Assembly (NCBI RefSeq): GCF_006539725.1
Contig: NZ_BJNO01000019.1
Coordinates: 57,436-121,435, forward strand
Origin: Klebsiella terrigena
GTDB lineage: Bacteria; Pseudomonadota; Gammaproteobacteria; Enterobacterales; Enterobacteriaceae
Reading direction: 5' to 3'
Length of the DNA: 64,000 nt
The notes under the pieces were generated by a model, which was given only the letters and a program-made list of their open reading frames with translations, did not search any database and was not told the DNA's origin. Shown one piece after another: positions 9,126-18,674 of the stretch (within the stretch, counting starts at the first letter, position 1; every line of letters begins with the position of its first letter). Position numbers and translations under genes: made by a program.

Positions 9126-10193
9126 ATGAAATACGCAGAACTGGGTAAAACAGGGGTTTATGTTTCACGCATTTGTCTCGGGACGATGACATTTGGCGGG
9201 GCGGATAATGCCGCCGGTAATGCCATCGGCCGTCTGACGGGCAAAGAGGCGGATATTATCGTTGGTGAGGCGCTGGACGCCGGCATCAATTTTATTGATA
9301 CCGCCGATGTCTATGGTTCGGGGGGCTCTGAAAGCGTGCTGGGCGAAGTGCTGGCGCAGCGCCGCGGTCAGGTTTTCCTTGCAACAAAAGCGCACAGCAG
9401 AATGAATGCGGGCCCAAATGATGCAGGCCAGTCGCGCTATCACTTGATGCAGGCGCTTGAAGCCAGCCTGCGGCGGCTTAAAACCGATCACATTGACTTA
9501 TATCAGGTTCACAACTTTGATGCTGCAACGCCGCCTGAAGAGGTTTTACGGACACTGGATGATATGGTGCGACAGGGTAAGGTCAGGTATATCGGCTGTT
9601 CGAATTATGCGGGCTGGCAGCTTGCCAAAGCCCTGGGTGTCTCGGCTGAACATAAGCTTGAGAAATTTGTCAGCGTACAGTCTTTTTATTCGCTGGCCTG
9701 CCGCGACATTGAGCATGAACTCCTGCCGGCAATCAAGGACAGCCACAGCGGACTTCTGTGCTGGAGTCCACTGGCAGGCGGGCTGCTTTCAGGCAAGTTT
9801 GATCGCAGCGGCAATCATGACGCTTCGGGCAGGCGCGCGAAGATCGAATTTCCACCCGTCGACAAGAACCAGGCATGGGATATCGTGGATGTGCTCAGAG
9901 CAGTTTCTGAAAAACACAACACCACACCAGCCTGCATTGCGCTCGCCTGGCTGCTTTCGTCACCGCAGGTGACCAGCGTTATAGCGGGCGTGCGTAATGT
10001 GGAGCAACTCAGGGGCAACCTCTGCGCACTGTCTGTTGAGCTCAGTGAAGAAGAAAAAGGAATGCTCGATGAGGTCAGTCATCCAGGGATTCGTTATCCG
10101 GGCTGGATACAGTCATATAATGCCGCGAGTCGTTTCCCTGCGGGCTTTACCGATACCGGACCCAGTTGGGTGCTGGGCGAGTCACCCGTCTGA
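9126..10193 (+). CDS. Aldo/keto reductase
   Basis: A 355-residue NADPH-dependent TIM-barrel oxidoreductase. It starts MKYAELGKTGVYVSRICLGT, has the catalytic aspartate and tyrosine in INFIDTADVYGSGGSESVLG, and the lysine in VFLATKAHSRMN. TDHIDLYQVHNFDAATPPEE is the strand-4 signature, and the cofactor-binding end is SVIAGVRNVEQLRGN. It reduces carbonyls to alcohols; the physiological substrate is not evident. The ATG at 9126 with GGAG upstream fits the family; the frame extends to 9042 without family similarity. Probably regulated by the divergent AraC protein. Confidence 0.9.
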   Translation: MKYAELGKTGVYVSRICLGTMTFGGADNAAGNAIGRLTGKEADIIVGEALDAGINFIDTADVYGSGGSESVLGEVLAQRRGQVFLATKAHSRMNAGPNDAGQSRYHLMQALEASLRRLKTDHIDLYQVHNFDAATPPEEVLRTLDDMVRQGKVRYIGCSNYAGWQLAKALGVSAEHKLEKFVSVQSFYSLACRDIEHELLPAIKDSHSGLLCWSPLAGGLLSGKFDRSGNHDASGRRAKIEFPPVDKNQAWDIVDVLRAVSEKHNTTPACIALAWLLSSPQVTSVIAGVRNVEQLRGNLCALSVELSEEEKGMLDEVSHPGIRYPGWIQSYNAASRFPAGFTDTGPSWVLGESPV

Positions 10194-10288
10194 AATAAAA
10201 TATATATGGGATGTCCGGTTCGTATTTAGGCCGAAAAGGGCTGGTACAAAATAAATGCCAGTAGAAGCTGAATATCTCAGTGTCAAAG

Positions 10289-10353
10289 ATCCGCTGCTCG
10301 CTCGAAGCAGCCTGATGGGCTTCACCTACAGCAGTTTGGTGCCAGAAGCGGAC
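10289..10353. repeat. Intergenic hairpin repeat, copy 4
   Basis: It starts ATCCGC, has the CTCGCTCGAAGCAG/CTACAGCAG centre and ends GTGCCAGAAGCGGAC at 10353. It lies between the convergent reductase and SMP-30 genes, the same kind of gene-end location as the other copies. Confidence 0.55.
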
Positions 10354-10417
10354 ATTACTGGCAGACTGAAGCAGATAAAGTCCTGCCCGCATGCGGCAAT
10401 TAGAGCTCTCACATTGT

Positions 10418-11269
10418 TTATGCTGCAAACCGGCTTTCTGGTAAACCGGCAAAGACTGCAGATTCGGCCTTCAGTAAAGCACCGTCATAAATTGATGGCG
10501 CAGAAAGCCCCACAGAAGCAGTGGTGCAGTAGAGGTTGGTGAAGCCCTCACCGGCCAGTATCGGACAGGTGCTCTGGATACCAGGGGATGGCAGGATAGT
10601 GTCTGTGGTCCCATCCGGACTGTAACGAACAATACGATTCCCTCCCCATTCAGCATTCCATAAATAGCCCATCGCATCCACGCAGGAGCCGTCAGGTGCA
10701 CCATTGCCTGCTGTTTCGGTGAACACGCGCGGGTTCTCCAGAGATGGATAATCGCAGCAGAATATTTTGCCCTGCATCGAGTCGCTGTAATAGATCGTGC
10801 AGCCATCGGGGCTGAAACAGATGCTGTTCGGGATGGCGACCTCGGGCAGCGCAAGCGTTTCAACAGTCAGCGTTGCAGCATTTAGTCGGTGAAACTTACC
10901 GATGACTTTTACGGGATAACCTTCATCCATAGTCCCAAAGACAAAATTACCGGCACGGTCGCACCGTCCGTCACCTGTGCGGGTGCCTGTTTCTCCCGGT
11001 GAGGCTGCCACCGTTGTAAGAATACCGGTGTTGAGATCATAGAAAGCCAGCCTGGACGCGAGTCCCATCAGCAGAATGTGACTCTTTTCGGTCAGGGCAA
11101 AGGATCCAAGGCGTTCTGGCAGCGACCAGCGCATCACAGCGTCATCGCCTTCTTCTAAGGCGAGTAGTTCACTGCATTCAATGTCAGTCCAATAGAGTCT
11201 GCATGTTCTTTCACACCACAGGGGGCACTCTCCCAGCGTATTCCTGACATCAGCTGCAATTGAAAACAT
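10418..11269 (-). CDS. SMP-30/gluconolactonase-family protein
   Basis: A 283-residue six-bladed beta-propeller of the SMP-30/LRE family, calcium- or zinc-dependent lactonases acting on sugar or other lactones. Marks are LGECPLWCERTCRLYWTDI at the N-terminus (metal-binding glutamate), TRTGDGRCDRAGNFVFGTMD, PNSICFSPDGCTIYYSDS and GAPDGSCVDAMGYLWNAEWG. The ATG at 11269 follows GGAGG. It is the last gene of a minus-strand group with the YdcZ protein and the amidohydrolase, suggesting that a ring-opening product is a lactone. No substrate can be inferred. Confidence 0.85.
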   Translation of the reverse strand: MFSIAADVRNTLGECPLWCERTCRLYWTDIECSELLALEEGDDAVMRWSLPERLGSFALTEKSHILLMGLASRLAFYDLNTGILTTVAASPGETGTRTGDGRCDRAGNFVFGTMDEGYPVKVIGKFHRLNAATLTVETLALPEVAIPNSICFSPDGCTIYYSDSMQGKIFCCDYPSLENPRVFTETAGNGAPDGSCVDAMGYLWNAEWGGNRIVRYSPDGTTDTILPSPGIQSTCPILAGEGFTNLYCTTASVGLSAPSIYDGALLKAESAVFAGLPESRFAA

Positions 11270-11356
11270 GTTAATCCTCCGGATAAATAAAGGTCGTACT
11301 GCACATTGAGCGTGACTCACCCGCGTCTGCGCTGTGGTAAACGTGGGTAAACGCAG

Positions 11357-11830
11357 TTACTGCAGATAACGCGCAGAAAGTCGATCGCTGAAAAGCATGA
11401 CGGCAAGTCCGATCAGCATAACCAGCATTCCCCCCAGCCTGAGTAACGAAACCGGACGCCGCACAGCGCCCAACAAGCCAAAATGATCAATCATCTGCGA
11501 GGAAAGTAACTGTCCGACAATCGCCAGCCCGAGCAGAGCTGAAAACCCAATTTTCGGCGCAAGCACGACATAGCTGAACAGTGCACATGCACCTATCATT
11601 CCGCCCGCCAGACTCCAGAGGGGTTGCGACGGGATCGCCGCTAGCGATGTCATCAACCCACCCCGCAGCAGCGCGTAAATCCCTAGACTGAACGCGCCCG
11701 CCGTAAATGAAAACAGCGCCGCAGTGACCGGGTCGCCGCCCAGTCCCTTTGCCAGCTGGCTGTTCAGGGTCGTCTGCAGGGTGATCCCCAGACCTGCGGC
11801 AAAAGCGATTACGTAATAGGTCATGCCCAT
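11357..11830 (-). CDS. DMT-superfamily YdcZ-type (DUF606) membrane protein
   Basis: A 157-residue protein with about five membrane segments, similar to the YdcZ/DUF606 branch of the drug/metabolite transporters. Visible marks are YVIAFAAGLGITLQTTLNSQL at the start and IGFSALLGLAIVGQLLSSQM in the middle. The start at 11830 has AGGA eight bases upstream; a frame start at 11839 lacks spacing. It lies 14 bp after the amidohydrolase stop, so the two are co-transcribed and it may move the substrate or product. Confidence 0.8.
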   Translation of the reverse strand: MGMTYYVIAFAAGLGITLQTTLNSQLAKGLGGDPVTAALFSFTAGAFSLGIYALLRGGLMTSLAAIPSQPLWSLAGGMIGACALFSYVVLAPKIGFSALLGLAIVGQLLSSQMIDHFGLLGAVRRPVSLLRLGGMLVMLIGLAVMLFSDRLSARYLQ

Positions 11831-11844
11831 GCTTTTCATCCTGG

Positions 11845-13242
11845 TCAGTCGGCCTGCACCAGCGGCAGGAAGGTGTCAGCAAAAATGTCAGGCTGGTAGC
11901 CAGAGGCTGCAAAAAGGTGCTCACGCGACTCATCAATCGCCGCACGTAGTCGCGCGCTGTCTACGCCCAGCACCTTACCGTTCTGTTTAACGATGCGTCC
12001 GCCGATCATGACGGTGTCGATGTTGCTGCGCTCGGCGGCATGAACCACCGTGCCAAAGGCATTGCCGGACGGGTAAAGATTGAGATCACTGACGCTAATC
12101 AGCACCAGGTCGGCTTGTTTGCCTGGCGTCAGGCTGCCAACTTTGTCCTGCAGCCCTGCACAGGCAGCGCCATCAAGAGTCGCGGCTTTAAGGAGTTGCG
12201 CCGCCGGAAGCGTTTTCAGCGCATGTTCAGAATCGCAGCACTGCTGCTGATGCATGCCCATCACGCGCTGCAGGTAAAAGGCGACGCGCATCTCCATAAA
12301 CATATCGGTGCTGTACGACGTTTCATTGTCTACGCTCAGGCCAGGGTTGATGCCATGACGCTGCGCGGCCTCAATGGCGAACATCCCGCTTTCGATGCCA
12401 TAGTGCGAATCTGAGCGCGGGCAGACGTTCACCCGGACACCGGCCTCCCGCAGAATTTCCCATCCCCTGTCGGGCAGCGCCGTGCAGTGATTGAAAATAT
12501 TGTCCGGACCCAGAAGCCCCTGCTGATGCAGCGACTCAAGTTCAGACCCCATCTCAGCGCCAAAGAACTCAGTGACAATCGACAGTCCCAGCCGGCGGGC
12601 TTCGGCCCACAACTCCGGCTCCAGCTGGGCCATGACGGCGAGAGAGACCAGGCTTTCAGGGTTGTCGGTGAAATACTTATCCTGCAGACGCTGCCAGTTT
12701 CCCGGCCAGTGCGCTTTATCCCATTCGCCAGCTACCGGTGCGCCGGAAGCATGAATGGCACGAATGCCGGTATCAAGCAGGGCCTCGACGGCGGCATCGG
12801 AATGCGCTGCGGTTCGGCTGTTGTGCGAGTTATCGATCATTGTGGTGATGCCCGCGTCAATAGCGCCCAGCGCCGTCAGCAGGTTGCCAACATAGATATC
12901 GGCAGGACGGTAATATTTAGCGAAGGAGAAGTGCGTGGCGTTGCTGTAGTCGTCCAGGCAGGTGGCGTTTGGGTTAATGCGGCGCAACTGTCCTTCCCAT
13001 GCGTGACGATGAGAATCGACCATTCCCGGCATGGCGATCATGTTGGTGGCATCAATGACATGCGCACCCGGCACATCAAGGTTCTGGCCGACGGCGGTAA
13101 TCGTTGAGCCGTTGATGAGAATATCGCCGCGCTCAATGTTACCGACGTTCCCGTCCATGCTCAGTATCGTCGCGCCACGAATCAACGTAGCCTGTGAAGT
13201 GACATTCTGATTGTTAACAATATTTCGGATGTATTTGGTCAT
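11845..13242 (-). CDS. Metal-dependent amidohydrolase (AtzB/TrzN-like group)
   Basis: A 465-residue amidohydrolase-superfamily enzyme. The metal ligands appear as MPGMVDSHRHAWEG (HxH type), NHCTALPDRGWEIL and NVCPRSDSHYGI, with the late VDNETSYSTDMF supplying the acidic residue. The C-terminal GSLTPGKQADLVLIS is typical of cytosine-deaminase/chlorohydrolase-like members. It hydrolyses C-N, C-Cl or similar bonds of ring compounds; the substrate is unknown. The start at 13242 follows GAGGCAGG. It heads the operon with YdcZ and SMP-30, opposite the LysR gene at 13373. Confidence 0.87.
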   Translation of the reverse strand: MTKYIRNIVNNQNVTSQATLIRGATILSMDGNVGNIERGDILINGSTITAVGQNLDVPGAHVIDATNMIAMPGMVDSHRHAWEGQLRRINPNATCLDDYSNATHFSFAKYYRPADIYVGNLLTALGAIDAGITTMIDNSHNSRTAAHSDAAVEALLDTGIRAIHASGAPVAGEWDKAHWPGNWQRLQDKYFTDNPESLVSLAVMAQLEPELWAEARRLGLSIVTEFFGAEMGSELESLHQQGLLGPDNIFNHCTALPDRGWEILREAGVRVNVCPRSDSHYGIESGMFAIEAAQRHGINPGLSVDNETSYSTDMFMEMRVAFYLQRVMGMHQQQCCDSEHALKTLPAAQLLKAATLDGAACAGLQDKVGSLTPGKQADLVLISVSDLNLYPSGNAFGTVVHAAERSNIDTVMIGGRIVKQNGKVLGVDSARLRAAIDESREHLFAASGYQPDIFADTFLPLVQAD

Positions 13243-13372
13243 TAAACCTGCCTCTTTCCTGATTAATGGGGAAACGATACACCACGTTATTAGCCTGAAT
13301 AAGATGCTTAAAGCGTTTTCATAATTCATAATTCGCGAATAATCAGACTCACTTTTACCCAGGAGCAGGACG

Positions 13373-14290
13373 ATGGATCGGATTCAGGCTATGCAGGTTT
13401 TTATAAGGGTTGCTGAAGCCGGAAGCTTTGTGCGCGCGGCAGAGACACTGTCACTGCCAGCTTCCACCGTCACCAGCACGATTAAAAATCTGGAGAAATA
13501 CCTGCAGGTACGTCTGCTTAACCGGACAACAAGACGGGTCAGCCTCACACCTGAAGGACTGCAGTATCTGGTGCAGTGCCGGGAGATCCTGTCGCTAATT
13601 GAACTTAGTGAATCCAGCCTGAGTGATTCCGTCAGGCGACCCCAGGGACGGCTGCGGGTTGATATGCCAGGGGGTATCGCCCACTTCGTCGTCATGCCCA
13701 ATCTGAAAGAATTTTACCGGCTCTATCCGGATATTTACCTGATGATTGGCGTCAGCGACCGGCAGGTCGATCTTGTTCAGGAAGGGATAGATTGCGTGAT
13801 CCGAACCGGAGAATTAACCGACTCCACGCTGGTTGCGCGGCCACTTGGCCGGTTTCGCTGGGTGACCTGCGCCTCGCCTGACTATCTCAGGCAATACGGT
13901 GTGCCTGAGACGCCGGAAGCGTTGTCGCTGCATCGGGCGATTCATTACTTTTCCGGTTCGGGAAGACGCACTAATGAACTGCGTTTCACACGAGGCACTG
14001 AGGCCTTCTCTGTGCCGGTTGAGGGGGATGCAGCCGTTAACGAAACGGGACTCTATATCAGACTGTGCCTTGAGGGTTTTGGGCTGGCGCAGCTTGCTGA
14101 GAATGTGATTTCGGAGAATCTGCGGCAAGGCAAACTGGTCGAGGTTCTGGCGGACTGGCAGCCACCTTCCGTGCCGGTGACGATGCTCTATCCGCATCAG
14201 CGTTTTCTCTCTCCCGCCGTGCGTGCTTTTGCTGACTGGGTCGGCGAACTTTTCAACGATGTCGCAGGTGAGAAACGGCCTTCCCGGTAA
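13373..14290 (+). CDS. LysR-family transcriptional regulator
   Basis: A 305-residue LysR protein, typical start MDRIQAMQVFIRVAEAGSFV followed by the helix-turn-helix segment and a full effector domain. AGGAGCAGG precedes the ATG. It diverges from the amidohydrolase operon (130-bp gap) and so is its likely regulator. It ends 94 bp from the truncated MFS gene on the other strand. Confidence 0.88.
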   Translation: MDRIQAMQVFIRVAEAGSFVRAAETLSLPASTVTSTIKNLEKYLQVRLLNRTTRRVSLTPEGLQYLVQCREILSLIELSESSLSDSVRRPQGRLRVDMPGGIAHFVVMPNLKEFYRLYPDIYLMIGVSDRQVDLVQEGIDCVIRTGELTDSTLVARPLGRFRWVTCASPDYLRQYGVPETPEALSLHRAIHYFSGSGRRTNELRFTRGTEAFSVPVEGDAAVNETGLYIRLCLEGFGLAQLAENVISENLRQGKLVEVLADWQPPSVPVTMLYPHQRFLSPAVRAFADWVGELFNDVAGEKRPSR

Positions 14291-14383
14291 GAGATGGTCT
14301 TGAGAGCAAGAGTACGCTTCAGAACGATAATGGACAGCATCCACAGCAGAGGAACCGATCGTTCCCCTGTGGTGCCAGCCAAT

Positions 14384-15499
14384 TCAGCCCGTCTGCTGTA
14401 CAGGTTCCAGATGCGCATTTCGTCCGGCAGCCATTCCGGTGCAGGCACCTGCGACCGCGATTGCTGCGGTCATCAGTAATGGCAATGTCCAGCCTCCGGA
14501 CAACTCCTGTACTTTGCCCAGCAGCAGCGGACCCATCGCCGCCATCAGATAACCGACGCTCTGCGCCATGCCTGACAGCGCGGCGGCGTCACCGGCATTT
14601 TTGGTACGAAGTCCGATGAAGGTCAGGCCCAGCATCATACTGGCACCCGAGCTGAAGCCGAGAAGAGCAGCCCACAGCATCGCCAGATTCGGCAGGTACA
14701 TGATGCCGATAAAGGACGCAGCGGTTAACAGGCTGACGCCGGCAGCGGCTGCTTTCTGATCGTTGAGGCGACGCAGCGTGGCGGCCAGAATCAGGCCGGG
14801 AATGGCGGTGGTCAGCTGAAGAATGCCGTGTACTTCACCGGCCTGGGCTGAGGAGAGTCCACTGTCCGTTAGAATGGCGGGCAGCCAGCCGACAGCAACA
14901 TAAAACGGCATCGCATTCAGGCCCATAAACAAGGTGACCTGCCATGCCAGAGGCGAGCGCCAGACCGCGACGGTCGCCGTTGTTTTCTCACCCGCTGCTG
15001 GCAACTGATGCTTCATCTTTAACTGGGGCAACCATAAAAGCAACGCAAGCAGCGGTGCAATAACCAACATGGCTAACGCGATGTTCCAGCCCCAGTTCTG
15101 CGTCAGAGGAATGACAACGGCTGAACCAATAGCACCAGCCGCGCCCATGGTGATGGAATATGCCCCCGTCACGGAAGCCACGTTGCCAGAAAAGTCGCGT
15201 TTGATAAGGCCAGGCAACAGGACATTGCCGAGGGCAATCCCGATACCTATCAATATGGTTCCGCCATAAAGCGCCCAGACACTGCCTGTGGAGCGAAGCA
15301 GGATGCCAGCTGAAATCACGGCCAGGGCACCAAAAAGGGTGCGTTCAAGACCGTACTTGTGTGAGATGGATGCGCTCAGCGGTGAAAAGGCGGCAAATGC
15401 CAGTAAAGGCAGCGAGTTAAGCAACCCAACGGCAGTAATACTTAGCCCAAAATCATGGCGAATAGACTCTAAAACGGGTGCGATAAACGGCTTAACAAT
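14384..15499 (-). pseudogene. 5'-truncated MFS transporter (CynX/NimT type)
   Basis: The frame encodes about 370 residues of a 12-segment major-facilitator protein of the CynX/NimT-like group, ending in a normal stop. Upstream of LLNSLPLLAFAAFSPLSA the frame continues as KPFIAPVLESIRHDFGLSIT, matching the family loop after segment 1, then meets TAA at 15500-15502 with no start codon. About 25-30 N-terminal residues, including the first membrane helix, are missing. The break falls 80 bp from the integrase stop, so it marks an old recombination junction. Translation from an internal TTG at 15424 would give a protein lacking the first helix. Confidence 0.75.
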
Positions 15500-15579
15500 T
15501 TATCCGAACTGAAACTAGAAAAATGCCGTACCAGTACAGACTGATACGGTTATTTTTGTGGTTTATTTTGTCAGAGTGG

Positions 15580-16848
15580 TTATCCCATTGTGCAACTGAT
15601 TTCCTTCCCACAAATATAAGGTGGGGCATACGCTTTCCGGCACATATCCAGATAATCCGACCACCACTGCATCATCGCTTTACGGGCATCGAGATATTCT
15701 GCTTTATGGATGTAGGCTGCTCGAACGCTATTGCGTTCCTGGTGACTCATCTGCCGTTCAACCGCATCCTGTGCCCACAGGCCAGACTCCATCAGGGCAC
15801 TACAGGCCATTGCCCGAAACCCGTGGCCGCAGATTTCATCTTTTGTGTCATAACCCATCAGGCGTAGCGCCTTATTGACCGTGTTTTCGCACATCGGTTT
15901 ATACGGATTATGATCGCCGGGGAATACCAGTACCTGATGCCCGGATATTTCCCGTATCTGTTTCAGAATAGCAATGGACTGACGGGAGAGTGGAACGATA
16001 TGTGGAGTGCGCATTTTTGCACCACGCCCGGAGTAGCGGACACCGGGAATGGCCTCGCGAGTGGCAGGAATGGTCCAGATTCTATTTTTGAAATCGATCT
16101 CAGACCAACGGGCGAAACGCAGTTCGCTGGAACGGATGAACAGGTGCAGAGTAAGTGATACTGCCAGGCGGGTTAACTCTCGTCCTTGCTGGTAGTCCTC
16201 AATACGAATCAAAAGCTCCGGCAGTCGCTCCAGCGGAAGGGCAGGGTAGTGGCGTTTAACGGGAGGGGCGATGATACCGTCCAGATTTGCTGCCGGATTG
16301 TGCTCTATCAACTCCTGATGTACGGCATGACGCATGATGTTGCACATATGCTGCCGGGTACGTGCTGCGACTTCCAGCAGACCTTTTTTCTCAATCCCTT
16401 TCAGCAGGTCGATAAAATGGCGGGTTTTCAGTTCTGTGACCGGCAGGTGTCCAATTATCGGGAAGATATGGTTGTTCATGCTGGCAAGCAGGCGGGTTGC
16501 GTGGTTCTCTGACCAAGTTCGGTTGCTTTTATGCCAGTCCAGTGCCACATACTTGAAAGTTTTTTCTGGTGTGGAAGTGGCTCTTTCAGCGGAGCGCTGT
16601 TGTGCTGGATTGATATTTTGCGCGAGGAGTTTACGGATACCGTCACGTTGTTGACGGGCATCAGCCAAAGATACGTCGGGATAGGCACCTAGGCCGAGGC
16701 GGGATTCTTTACCATTGATACGATATTTGAGATACCAGAGACGTGAACCGGCTGGATTGACTAAAAGGTACAGGCCATGAGAATCGGAAACTTTGAAAGG
16801 TTTAGCGGATGGCTTTAAGCTGCGGATTTTTGTGTCGTTAAGAGACAT
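15580..16848 (-). CDS. P4-type tyrosine integrase of the left segment
   Basis: A 422-residue site-specific recombinase with an N-terminal DUF4102-type arm-binding domain (MSLNDTKIRSLKPSAKPFKV onward) and a C-terminal catalytic domain. Catalytic residues are visible as the arginine in RSSELRFARWSEID, HGFRAMACSAL (HxxR), and the tyrosine in SVRAAYIHKAEYL. The start faces the duplicated tRNA end at 17010-17033, the classic layout for integration into the 3' end of tRNA-Asn. It is a clear homologue of the integrase at 39582-40880 but not a copy. Just beyond its stop the MFS gene is truncated. Confidence 0.93.
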   Translation of the reverse strand: MSLNDTKIRSLKPSAKPFKVSDSHGLYLLVNPAGSRLWYLKYRINGKESRLGLGAYPDVSLADARQQRDGIRKLLAQNINPAQQRSAERATSTPEKTFKYVALDWHKSNRTWSENHATRLLASMNNHIFPIIGHLPVTELKTRHFIDLLKGIEKKGLLEVAARTRQHMCNIMRHAVHQELIEHNPAANLDGIIAPPVKRHYPALPLERLPELLIRIEDYQQGRELTRLAVSLTLHLFIRSSELRFARWSEIDFKNRIWTIPATREAIPGVRYSGRGAKMRTPHIVPLSRQSIAILKQIREISGHQVLVFPGDHNPYKPMCENTVNKALRLMGYDTKDEICGHGFRAMACSALMESGLWAQDAVERQMSHQERNSVRAAYIHKAEYLDARKAMMQWWSDYLDMCRKAYAPPYICGKEISCTMG

Positions 16849-16903
16849 TTGGGGGTCACTCCGTCATCGAACCAACATGACCCCAAATCTGACCACCAAA
16901 TTC

Positions 16904-16939
16904 TCCCGATGCGGAGGGAAAACTAAAAATGCATCGGGA
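16904..16939. repeat. Inverted repeat upstream of the left integrase
   Basis: TCCCGATGC (16904-16912) and GCATCGGGA (16931-16939) are perfect 9-bp arms between the integrase start and the att copy. They could be an arm-type integrase/excisionase site, an operator or a terminator. The rest of 16849-17412 is AT-rich and shows no gene. Confidence 0.4.
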
Positions 16940-17009
16940 AGACTTTTCACACTAACTCGTTGAATCTAAATCGTATAAAGATTCGTGAAGATGCATGAAA
17001 ACATAAATT

Positions 17010-17033
17010 TGGCTCCTCTGACTGGACTCGAAC
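17010..17033. repeat. Attachment-site copy (3' end of tRNA-Asn), internal junction
   Basis: These 24 bases match 41061-41084, the last 24 bases of tRNA-Asn including the CCA end, in the same orientation; similarity stops abruptly after GAAC. This is the direct repeat expected from integrase-mediated insertion. It marks the left boundary of the 24-kb element and serves as the att site next to the left integrase. Confidence 0.88.
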
Positions 17034-17412
17034 TTCATCTGTATCTCCTGTTGTTACTGACTTTGTTAAAGTTAAATATATTTTTACCAGCATATTTACC
17101 ATCATTATTATTTTCTTGTCAATTAAATATCAATTAAAAACAATTGGTTGTTGTCTTAACCATCTAACTATAAGCATCTTACTTTTATTTGATTATCAAC
17201 ATGGTGTTGTCGTTATTATCGTTAAAGTAATTGATATAAAACAATTGGTTAATTATTAGTAAAGAAAGAATGTTTAGTCAAGGCTAAAGCACTTACATCC
17301 AAGATTACTTATCTGCTCTCACACCATTCTGAAAAACCGCACCTCTTTTCCACTTTCTCTATCATGTTGAATGGGTTAACTTTTATGAAACACAAAAGCA
17401 ATCGGTAGAACA

Positions 17413-18276
17413 ATGACTACACAAAAAGAAATAGAAGAAATCAGGACTGCGTTATCTTGGTTTGATGTACGCCGATATGATGGCCTGAAAGACCTCACCC
17501 TAGAACAAATCTATGCAGAGCTTGAAAGACGGATGTTGGCTTACAAAACAAGACAACAATGGGAAACAGCAGGCAAAGATAATCAAATGCAAGCTATATA
17601 CCATGATGCCAAAATCAGATGTGGTGATGTGATACTTCAATCGGACTGGATTTCAGACAATCACAGACTGTCGCATAGCTATGCTGTAAGACCAATGACC
17701 AGAGTTCAATTGTTCAACTATGGGCGGGCTATGTATCGGCTGGAGACTTCAGAGCAAACAGATCCTGTTGCAGTGAGTTCCGACTACATCTCTGAGTATC
17801 TGAAACAGGGGGGGATGAACCCAGCTAACAAGATGCTGATTGAAATTGACTTGGAAGAAGCCAGCAGTGACGATCTCGCAGAACACCTGCAAGTGCTGAT
17901 TGCTCTATGGCAAAAGCACCTAAAAACGCCTAAACCCCCGAAACGAAAGTTTAGGTTTGGTCATAAGACCTTTGAAAGAATACTTGATTACAAAGTCATC
18001 CCTTTGATGGATTTGATCTCATGGGAACAGCTCTACAACGAAGGTAAGAACATACCTTTCACCATTTTAGCTGACATATTGCATGGTAATAATGGGATCA
18101 GAAGTAGTGAGAACATCAAAGATACTGATTATGGTTACGCGAAAAGTTATCTTGATAATGATGAGTATTTCAAGGTTTTAAATGATTTTTATATTAAAAA
18201 CAATATGTTAAAGGATTGGAATGTCATTGACGTAATAACATTTAACGATAAAGCCTCGGATAAAAACAAAAAGTAA
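17413..18276 (+). CDS. Unknown protein, first gene of the 24-kb element
   Basis: A 287-residue soluble protein with no signal peptide or membrane segment. It recalls an uncharacterised family (DUF6387, from memory) often found beside AlpA and integrase genes in P4-like islands, for example the segment ALSWFDVRRYDGLKDLTLEQ. The C-terminal third is lysine- and asparagine-rich (LNDFYIKNNMLKDWNVIDV). It is preceded by about 400 bp of AT-rich DNA after the att site and followed by a hairpin region and an AlpA-like gene. No function is proposed. Confidence 0.7.
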   Translation: MTTQKEIEEIRTALSWFDVRRYDGLKDLTLEQIYAELERRMLAYKTRQQWETAGKDNQMQAIYHDAKIRCGDVILQSDWISDNHRLSHSYAVRPMTRVQLFNYGRAMYRLETSEQTDPVAVSSDYISEYLKQGGMNPANKMLIEIDLEEASSDDLAEHLQVLIALWQKHLKTPKPPKRKFRFGHKTFERILDYKVIPLMDLISWEQLYNEGKNIPFTILADILHGNNGIRSSENIKDTDYGYAKSYLDNDEYFKVLNDFYIKNNMLKDWNVIDVITFNDKASDKNKK

Positions 18277-18282
18277 ACACAA

Positions 18283-18364
18283 GGGATGTTCACAATCTGC
18301 GAACGTCCCTATAAAGAGTATCCCTCCAAAAATTTCCGCGAAACTCACGGTTGGTGAACATCCC
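18283..18364 (+). promoter_or_regulatory. Alternative hairpins between the first gene and alpA
   Basis: GGGATGTTCAC (18283-18293) can pair imperfectly with GAACGTCCC (18301-18309) or perfectly over 11 bp with GTGAACATCCC (18354-18364). Two mutually exclusive stems from one 5' arm are what an attenuator or a two-site operator would show. It could also be only a terminator of the upstream gene. Confidence 0.4.
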
Positions 18365-18423
18365 TAGTTTAATACTAGCCAAAATCCTAGAATTATCTCC
18401 ATCGAACAACACAGGAGATAAAC

Positions 18424-18642
18424 ATGGTTCAAAACAAAACAGATAAACATCCAAAACTTATTCGGTTGCCCGAAGTAATAAGGAGAACGGGATTTGGAAA
18501 GACATGGATTTATACACTTATTAAAGCTGGTCGCTTTCCATCACAGGTTAAAACGGGTTTAAGGTCTATTGCCTTTATAGAAAGTGAGATTGATGCATGG
18601 ATTGAGAAAATCATTTCTGATTCACGTCCTGTATCTGAATAA
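18424..18642 (+). CDS. AlpA-family DNA-binding regulator
   Basis: A 72-residue MerR-like helix-turn-helix protein of the AlpA/phage transcriptional activator family. LIRLPEVIRRTGFGKTWIYT is the recognition segment, followed by the wing residues FPSQVKTGLRSIAFIESEID. In P4-like elements AlpA acts as an excisionase or an activator of the integrase. An AGGAGATAA Shine-Dalgarno precedes the ATG. It heads a run of small AT-rich genes. Confidence 0.88.
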   Translation: MVQNKTDKHPKLIRLPEVIRRTGFGKTWIYTLIKAGRFPSQVKTGLRSIAFIESEIDAWIEKIISDSRPVSE

Positions 18643-18674
18643 TAAATATTTTAATAATAACAAGAGTAAATAAA

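Noticed and set aside
12487..13107. 206-codon frame antisense to the amidohydrolase
   Set aside because: The real gene on the other strand has clear metal-binding motifs; this frame has none.
15580..16848. Prophage based on the integrases
   Set aside because: No capsid, tail, terminase or lysis genes are present; relaxase and restriction genes indicate an island or mobilizable element.
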